A stretch of 44,110 nucleotides of DNA from Pseudomonadota bacterium (GTDB taxonomy: Bacteria > Pseudomonadota > Gammaproteobacteria > Steroidobacterales > Steroidobacteraceae): NCBI GenBank assembly GCA_021815925.1, contig JAKAZL010000013.1:1-44110 (forward strand), given 5' to 3'. Both the position numbers and the translations under genes were made by a program. The first letter of the stretch is position 1, and every line of letters starts with the position of its first letter. The notes under the pieces are model-generated. The model ran no database searches. It saw only the letters and a program-made list of their open reading frames with translations, and was not told where the DNA came from. Below, in pieces: positions 39,598 through 44,110 of the stretch.

Positions 39598-40554
39598 ATG
39601 AGCACGAGCGATGTGCTGGCATTGTTTGCCGGCAATGCCAATCCGGGACTCGCGACCGACATCGCGCGCCATCTGCAGACGCGTCTCGGGCGGGCGTACG
39701 TCGGTCGCTTCAGCGATGGTGAGATCAATGTCGAGCTGATGGAGAACGTGCGCGGTCGCGACGTGTTCATCGTGCAGCCGACCTGTCCGCCGACCAACGA
39801 CATGCTGATGGAGCTGCTGGTGATGGTGGATGCCTGCCGGCGTGCTTCGGCGGCGCGCATCACGGCGGTGGTGCCTTATTTCGGCTATGCGCGTCAGGAC
39901 CGGCGGCCGCGGGCGACGCGCTCGGCGATCACCGCCCGGCTCGTGGCCAACATGCTGTCGATCGCGGGCGTCAATCGGCTGCTGACCATCGATCTGCACG
40001 CCGACCAGATCCAGGGCTTTTTCGACATCCCGGTCGACAATGTGTATGCCTCGCCGGTACTGCTCGGCGATGCCTGGAAGCAGGCTTATCAGAACGTCGT
40101 GATCGTCTCACCGGACGTCGGCGGGGTGGTGCGCGCGCGCGCCTTCGCCAAGCGGCTCGACGACGCGGATCTGGCCATCATCGACAAGCGCCGGCCGCGC
40201 CCGAACGAGTCGAAGGTGATGAACATCATCGGCGATATCCGCGGCAAGGTGTGCCTGCTGGTCGATGACATGATCGACACCGCCGGTACGCTCTGCCAGG
40301 CCGCCAAGGCGCTCAAAGACGAGGGCGCGGTGAAGGTGGTGGCCTACGGCACCCATGCGGTGCTCTCCGGCGAGGCGGTGAGCCGCATTTCGGCCTCGGT
40401 GCTCGATGAGCTGGTGGTGACCGACACCATCCCGCTTTCGGAGGCGGCGCGCGCCTGTCCACGAATCCGGCAGCTGTCGGTGGCGGCTCTGCTCGCCGAG
40501 ACGGTCCGGCGGATCCGCGACGAGGAGTCGGTGAGCTCTCTGTATGTCGACTGA
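39598..40554 (+). CDS. prs: Ribose-phosphate pyrophosphokinase (PRPP synthase)
   Basis: Makes PRPP from ribose-5-phosphate and ATP for nucleotides, histidine, tryptophan and NAD. 318 residues. It has the flexible-loop region [14 protein letters not shown] (99-111), the [11 protein letters not shown] motif (132-142), and the PRPP-binding loop DDMIDTAGT (223-231). The start ATG lacks a clear ribosome site. It is 60 bases past the tRNA. Confidence 0.97.
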   Translation: MSTSDVLALFAGNANPGLATDIARHLQTRLGRAYVGRFSDGEINVELMENVRGRDVFIVQPTCPPTNDMLMELLVMVDACRRASAARITAVVPYFGYARQDRRPRATRSAITARLVANMLSIAGVNRLLTIDLHADQIQGFFDIPVDNVYASPVLLGDAWKQAYQNVVIVSPDVGGVVRARAFAKRLDDADLAIIDKRRPRPNESKVMNIIGDIRGKVCLLVDDMIDTAGTLCQAAKALKDEGAVKVVAYGTHAVLSGEAVSRISASVLDELVVTDTIPLSEAARACPRIRQLSVAALLAETVRRIRDEESVSSLYVD

Positions 40555-40601
40555 GAGCGGTAAGCACCCGAGTCCTGGCGGTGTGCCCGGATGACGGTTT
40601 A

Positions 40602-40611
40602 GACCGCGGTC
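40602..40611. repeat. Short palindrome in the rplY leader
   Basis: GACCGCGGTC is a perfect 10-base palindrome in the 138-base gap between prs and rplY. No terminator or promoter is convincing in this gap; the TTTTTCGGG stretch at about 40627 could mark a weak transcript end. Role unknown. Confidence 0.2.
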
Positions 40612-40692
40612 GAAGGTTCAATAGCGTTTTTCGGGTGTGTCGCTGCCTGGTCGCGGGTCGCGGCACGAAGTCATCGTAGATTGGAGAACATC

Positions 40693-41409
40693 ATGCGTAT
40701 TTCTTTCAGCTTCAGCGCGGAGCCGCGTGGGGCGCAAGGCAAAGGTGCGAGCCGCCGCCTGCGTCACACGGGTAAGGTTCCGGCCATTCTGTACGGCGGC
40801 CACAAAGAGGCCGAGTCGCTCGCCATCGAGCACCACAAGCTGTTCATCGTCATCGAGGACGAGCGCTTCTACTCCTCGATCGTGCAGGTCGATGTCGGCG
40901 GCAACGTTCAGCCGGCGATCGTCAAGGACGTGCAGATGCATCCGGCCCGCAACCAGATCGTGCACCTCGATCTGCAGCGCGTGGTCGAGAGCGAGCCGAT
41001 TCGCCTGCACCTGCCGATCCACTTCAAGGGCGAGGCGGCCAGCCCCGGCGTGAAGACTCAGGGCGGCGTCGTTTCGCACATGATGACCGACGTCGAGATC
41101 ACCTGCCTGCCGAAGGATCTGCCGGAGTTCCTGGAACTCGATCTGTCGGAGATGAACATCAACGAGACAAAGTTCCTCGGCGACATTCCGCTGCCGGCGG
41201 GCGTGACGATTCCGCACCTGGCGCACCGCAACGCGCCGGTCGTCTCGATTCACAGCCCGCGCGTTGCTGAGCCCGAGCCGACCGCAGAGGCCGCCGCTGC
41301 GCCGGCCGAGGGGGCCGCTGCGCCAGGCGGCGCACCCGCAGCCGCGGGTGCTGCACCGGCTGCCGAGGCGGGCAAGGCCGAGCCGAAGAAGGAAGGCGGC
41401 AAGAAGTAA
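40693..41409 (+). CDS. rplY: Ribosomal protein bL25 (CTC/TL5 form)
   Basis: Binds 5S rRNA in the large subunit. 238 residues from the ATG at 40693, set by a GGAGA site at 40683-40687; a TTG four codons upstream lies in that site. The protein is the long CTC form: an L25 domain (about 1-95, with RRLRHTGKVPAILYGG) and a second beta domain (about 96-185). The C-terminal tail of about 45 residues is almost all Ala, Pro, Gly and Glu, ending in Lys-rich KKEGGKK. E. coli has only the short first domain. pth follows after nine bases. Confidence 0.96.
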   Translation: MRISFSFSAEPRGAQGKGASRRLRHTGKVPAILYGGHKEAESLAIEHHKLFIVIEDERFYSSIVQVDVGGNVQPAIVKDVQMHPARNQIVHLDLQRVVESEPIRLHLPIHFKGEAASPGVKTQGGVVSHMMTDVEITCLPKDLPEFLELDLSEMNINETKFLGDIPLPAGVTIPHLAHRNAPVVSIHSPRVAEPEPTAEAAAAPAEGAAAPGGAPAAAGAAPAAEAGKAEPKKEGGKK

Positions 41410-41418
41410 CGGCCGCTC

Positions 41419-42024
41419 ATGGCGGCAACGCCGATCAGGCTGGTGGTGGGGCTCGGCAATCCGGGCCCCACCTATGCCCGCACGCGGCACAACGCCGGCT
41501 TTGCGTTCATCGACGAGCTTGCGCGCCGCAGCGGGGCGAGCCTGCGTGCCGAGTCGCGACACCAGGGCGAGCTGGCGCGGGCGCGCATCGCCGAGCAGGA
41601 CGTGTGGCTGCTGAAGCCCATGACCTACATGAACCTCAGCGGTACCTCGGTGCAGAGCGTTACGGCGTTCTACCGGATCCCGCTCGAGGCGGTGCTCGTG
41701 GCGCACGATGAACTCGACTTTTCTCCCGGGGTGGTCCGCTTGAAGCACGGCGGTGGTGCGGGCGGCCACAACGGGCTGCGCGACATCATGGCGCGCCTGG
41801 GAGACGGGTTCTGGCGATTGCGCATCGGGATCGGTCACCCGGGAGACCGAGATGCCGTGTTGAACTATGTCCTTGGCCGGCCGATGGCCGCCGAGTCTGG
41901 ATTAATCGAAGAGGCGCTGCGCTCGGCCGCCGATGTGCTGCCGACGATGTTGACCGAGGGTGCGCAGAAGGCCATGAACGAGTTGCATTCGCGCACCGCG
42001 CCGTCTTCGAGTCGTCCGGTTTGA
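41419..42024 (+). CDS. pth: Peptidyl-tRNA hydrolase
   Basis: Recycles tRNA from dropped-off peptidyl-tRNA. 201 residues. The substrate and catalytic residues expected for bacterial Pth are seen: N14 in GLGNPGP, H24 in TRHNAGF and D97 in VAHDELD, together with the HGGGAGGHNGLRDI loop. It lies nine bases after rplY and 26 before ychF in the usual order, so cotranscription is likely. Confidence 0.97.
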   Translation: MAATPIRLVVGLGNPGPTYARTRHNAGFAFIDELARRSGASLRAESRHQGELARARIAEQDVWLLKPMTYMNLSGTSVQSVTAFYRIPLEAVLVAHDELDFSPGVVRLKHGGGAGGHNGLRDIMARLGDGFWRLRIGIGHPGDRDAVLNYVLGRPMAAESGLIEEALRSAADVLPTMLTEGAQKAMNELHSRTAPSSSRPV

Positions 42025-42050
42025 TGCCGGGCTGGTGAGGAGTTTCAGTC

Positions 42051-43145
42051 ATGTCTATCCGCTGCGGCATCGTGGGTTTGCCCAATGTCGGCAAGTCGAC
42101 ACTGTTCAATGCGCTGACCCAGGCGCAGAACGCCGCGGCTGCCAACTATCCGTTCTGCACGATTGACCCGAACGTCGGAATGGTCCCCGTGCCTGATGTG
42201 CGTCTCGATGCGCTCGCCGAGATCGTTCATCCGGAACGCATCGTCCCGGCGACGGTGGAGTTCGTCGACATTGCAGGGCTCGTGGCCGGTGCCTCCAAGG
42301 GTGAGGGGCTCGGCAACCAGTTCCTCTCGCACATTCGCGAGGTGGACGCGATCGCGCACGTGGTTCGTTGCTTCGAGAGCTCGGACATCGTGCACGTTGC
42401 CGGCAAGATCGACCCGCTGAGCGACATCGAGGTAATCGATACCGAGCTTGCGCTTGCGGATCTCGCCACGGTGGAAAAGGGCCTCGATCGGGCGGCCAAG
42501 GCGGCCAAGAGCGGCGACAAGGAGGCGTTGCGCAAGAAGGCGTTGCTCGAGCGGATCAAGGCGCACCTCGATCAGGTCAAGCCTGTGCGAGCGATGTCCT
42601 TATCGCCGGAGGAGGCGCGCGATCTGCGTGAGCTGCAGCTGCTGACGGCGAAGCCCGTGATGTACGTCGCGAACGTGGCAGAAGGGGGCTTCAAGAACAA
42701 TCGCCTGCTCAACGCGGTGGAGCAGCATGCGGCGGCAGAGGGCGCGGTCACGGTGGCGGTTTGTGCGGCCATCGAATCGGAAATCGCCCAGCTGGAAGCG
42801 GCCGACCGGGCAGGATTTCTGGCCGAACTCGGGCTCGAGGAGCCGGGACTCGACCGAGTGATCCGGGCCGGCTACCGGCTGCTCGGCCTGCAGACGTATT
42901 TCACCGCCGGGGAGAAAGAGGTGCGGGCCTGGACGGTTGCGGTCGGCGCGACGGCCCCCCAAGCCGCCGGCGTCATCCACACGGATTTCGAGCGTGGCTT
43001 CATTCGAGCCGAGGTCATCGGCTACGCCGACTACATTGCCTGCCGGGGGGAGGCCGGGGCCCGGGAAGCCGGCAAGCTGCGCCTGGAGGGCAAAGAGTAC
43101 GTCATGCACGAGGGGGACGTGGTCCACTTCCGGTTCAACGTCTAG
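42051..43145 (+). CDS. ychF: Ribosome-binding ATPase YchF
   Basis: OBG-family P-loop protein that prefers ATP and binds ribosomes. 364 residues: a G domain with GLPNVGKST (9-17) and the altered specificity motif in YVANVAEGG (NxxE in place of NKxD), a coiled-coil insert, and a C-terminal TGS domain ending in [20 protein letters not shown] ribosome site stands about nine bases before the ATG. It ends the conserved pth-ychF pair. Confidence 0.98.
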   Translation: MSIRCGIVGLPNVGKSTLFNALTQAQNAAAANYPFCTIDPNVGMVPVPDVRLDALAEIVHPERIVPATVEFVDIAGLVAGASKGEGLGNQFLSHIREVDAIAHVVRCFESSDIVHVAGKIDPLSDIEVIDTELALADLATVEKGLDRAAKAAKSGDKEALRKKALLERIKAHLDQVKPVRAMSLSPEEARDLRELQLLTAKPVMYVANVAEGGFKNNRLLNAVEQHAAAEGAVTVAVCAAIESEIAQLEAADRAGFLAELGLEEPGLDRVIRAGYRLLGLQTYFTAGEKEVRAWTVAVGATAPQAAGVIHTDFERGFIRAEVIGYADYIACRGEAGAREAGKLRLEGKEYVMHEGDVVHFRFNV

Positions 43146-43149
43146 CCGG

Positions 43150-43179
43150 TTGACACCCCGGCGGTCCCCCACCGACAAT
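43150..43179 (+). promoter_or_regulatory. Candidate promoter of tRNA-Met with G+C discriminator
   Basis: A perfect TTGACA (43150-43155) and GACAAT (43174-43179, four of six) are separated by 18 bases. A run of G and C follows the -10 box (43180-43188), as in stringently controlled stable-RNA promoters. It lies just after the ychF stop and about 50 bases before the tRNA. Inferred from sequence. Confidence 0.55.
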
Positions 43180-43233
43180 GCGCCCCCCTCCAGGGCGGCC
43201 GCCGAGGCGCCGGGCCGGCAATCCGGTACACGT

Positions 43234-43310
43234 GGAAAGGTAGCTCAGCTGGTTAGAGCACGGCACTCATAATGCCGGGGTCGAGGGTTCGAGTCCCTCC
43301 CTTTCCACCA
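43234..43310 (+). tRNA. metT: tRNA-Met (CAT anticodon, elongator type)
   Basis: 77 bases with encoded CCA. The acceptor GGAAAGG pairs with CCTTTCC, then discriminator A. The D-arm has AGCTCAGCTGGTTAGAGCA; the anticodon loop CTCATAA carries CAT; the T-arm has GGGTTCGAGTCCC. The first acceptor pair is G-C, so it is not the initiator. The loop and stem closely match E. coli elongator tRNA-Met; a lysidine-modified tRNA-Ile with the same anticodon is the other possibility. Confidence 0.93.
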
Positions 43311-43650
43311 ATAATTCAAAGAGATACGGAACTGGTTTTCGAGGCGCGGCTTGCCGTAAGTGCATGGTAAGTGCAAATGCTGACGAGGTCGACGTCGCGA
43401 GAATTGCCGACGTAGCCGATACGCTGCAATCAGCTCGTCCGCCCCCGATCCGTTAGCCAGCAGTGATCTTCGATCTGCACCGCCGCATGTTCGTCTCCGG
43501 GCTTTGCACGCTCGATATCAAACAACCCGGATTGCGTGATCGGCAGCAGTCGGCTGCGGTCACTCGCCATCCGAACTGGCTTTCCAGAAAGCAGACGGCC
43601 AGAATTCGCCTTTGAAGCCGCTGCCCACGCGGCGCTCGGGAGCGCTCGCA
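43311..43650 (+). other. Gene-poor stretch after tRNA-Met
   Basis: No convincing gene in these 340 bases. The composition is less G+C-rich than the core genes. A 9-base direct repeat GTAAGTGCA occurs at 43356-43364 and 43367-43375. A minus-strand open frame of 46-73 codons (43430-43570 or to 43651) has a plausible-looking peptide but no recognised family and no ribosome site. Together with the tRNA at its left edge it may be the scar of an integrated element. Confidence 0.4.
43356..43375 (+). repeat. Tandem GTAAGTGCA direct repeat
   Basis: Two exact copies of a 9-base unit, 11 bases apart start to start, 46 bases after the tRNA-Met 3' end. Such repeats can be integrase arm sites next to a tRNA attachment site, but two short copies are weak support. 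Confidence 0.35.
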
Positions 43651-43839
43651 ATGAAGCAGATCAGAGCCGAGTTGCTGCAGTCCGAAGCGGATCTGGCTCG
43701 CATCGCATTGGAGGGCGTGGATATCCCGGCAGTGGTTGTGGGTGTCGGCATCGGCATCAAGGGTGGAGCGTTGCTCGTGCCGGACGATCGCGTCGACGAG
43801 GCATTAAAGGTACTGAAGGGCCTGGATGAAGCGCAGTGA
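43651..43839 (+). CDS. Small DUF2007-like protein
   Basis: 62 residues from the ATG at 43651, which has a GGGAG ribosome site (43638-43642, 8-base spacing); an in-frame TTG at 43612 would add 13. The pattern fits the DUF2007 (putative signal-transducing) group: an N-terminal helix that selects among subunits or sites (AELLQSEADLARIALEG), a strand VDIPAVVVG, then LLVPDDRVDEALKVLKGL. It lacks the cysteine/tryptophan segment seen in many members, so it is short. Function unknown. It stands alone between the gene-poor stretch and the barrel-protein fragment. Confidence 0.6.
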   Translation: MKQIRAELLQSEADLARIALEGVDIPAVVVGVGIGIKGGALLVPDDRVDEALKVLKGLDEAQ

Positions 43840-43999
43840 GTATCCACGGACAATTCGAGCGCTGAATTGGGTATCACCGTTGTCGGCCATGACCGGAAGT
43901 TGGGGCAGCCTCCACTAGCGACAACTCGTCGTCCCGAAGCCGCCATTCGGCCGGAACTGAAATTATCTTTGACTGGACCGGAACAGCCGTCACTCCCCC

Positions 44000-44110
44000 C
44001 TAAAGGAAGTTCCAGGTTATTCCCACCGTCAGAAGATCGGGATGTGCGCCGAGGGCGGCAAAGCGTTCGTACTCGGCTCGCACTGCCCAGTCGCCGATCT
44101 TCCATTGCGC
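44000..44110 (-). CDS. Outer-membrane beta-barrel protein, C-terminal fragment
   Basis: The frame is open from the window edge and gives 36 residues before a TAG at 44002-44000. It reads as the last two strands of a small outer-membrane barrel: WAVRAEYERFAALGAHP, then DLLTVGITWNFL. Alternating polar and hydrophobic residues, the RAEYERF strand and the aromatic near the C terminus are typical of OmpA-like or opacity-type porins. The true last residue is Leu after Phe, which is slightly unusual for BAM recognition. The gene continues beyond the window. Confidence 0.65.
   Translation of the reverse strand, partial: AQWKIGDWAVRAEYERFAALGAHPDLLTVGITWNFL

Noticed and set aside
43430-43651. Minus-strand frame of 73 codons after tRNA-Met
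   Set aside because: No family recognised, no ribosome site, and it partly overlaps the start of the plus-strand small gene. It may be a remnant, so it is mentioned but not called as a gene.
43560-44105. Minus-strand frame of 181 codons at the right end
   Set aside because: Serine- and threonine-rich with no domain. It overlaps the DUF2007-like gene and uses a different register from the barrel fragment, which has clear strand character.

Overview
The window is strongly G+C-rich and densely coded. It reads as chromosomal housekeeping DNA from a gammaproteobacterium. Two conserved gene orders support this: lptD-surA-pdxA-rsmA-apaG-apaH, and lolB-ispE-tRNA-Gln-prs-rplY-pth-ychF. The AmgK/MurU cell-wall recycling pair and the rodA-mltB-rlpA-dacA-ybeD order recall Pseudomonas, Xanthomonadales or Nevskiales/Steroidobacter-type lineages. 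The exact taxon cannot be fixed by reading alone.

Layout. 1-215: end of an Lrp/AsnC-family gene (+). 284-9951: a minus-strand run, in transcription order lptD, surA, pdxA, rsmA, a universal stress protein, apaG, apaH, a 3-hydroxyanthranilate dioxygenase and a membrane sensor without a kinase. 10005-11713: amgK-murU (+), divergent from lptD. 11747-13461: lipA-lipB (+). 13479-23530: a long minus-strand cell-shape cluster, mreB-mreC-mreD-mrdA-rodA-mltB-rlpA-dacA-(class IV aminotransferase)-ybeD. 23681-26878: gatC-gatA-gatB (+). 26910-27821: hslO. 27940-33739: an ArsR-methyltransferase regulator, metF and metH (+), a methionine-cycle unit. 33749-34555: an unknown six-helix membrane protein (-). 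34576-36735: prmC-ppiB-mtgA (+). 36742-37824: prfA (-). 37928-43145: lolB-ispE-tRNA-Gln-prs-rplY-pth-ychF (+). 43234-43310: tRNA-Met(CAT). The last 800 bases look like accessory DNA next to a tRNA: a gene-poor stretch, a small DUF2007-like gene and the end of an outer-membrane beta-barrel gene.

How the genes fit together. Most of the window serves the envelope: LPS export (LptD and its chaperone SurA), rod shape and peptidoglycan synthesis or remodelling (MreBCD, PBP2, RodA, MltB, RlpA, DacA, MtgA), peptidoglycan recycling (AmgK, MurU) and lipoprotein insertion (LolB). The rest covers translation (RsmA, GatCAB, PrfA, PrmC, Pth, bL25, YchF, two tRNAs), cofactors (PdxA, LipA/LipB, IspE, PRPP synthase, possibly NAD precursors) and methionine regeneration. 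Many junctions are four-base ATGA/GTGA overlaps, which points to translational coupling.

I found no CRISPR array, toxin-antitoxin pair, defence island, intact prophage or insertion sequence, and no clearly new multi-gene system. The best leads are the ArsR-methyltransferase regulator with a candidate operator and a hairpin before metF; the dioxygenase coupled to apaH; several operon-leading genes with a -10-like box just before a start codon that lacks a Shine-Dalgarno sequence; perfect inverted repeats at four convergent junctions; and the accessory tail after tRNA-Met.
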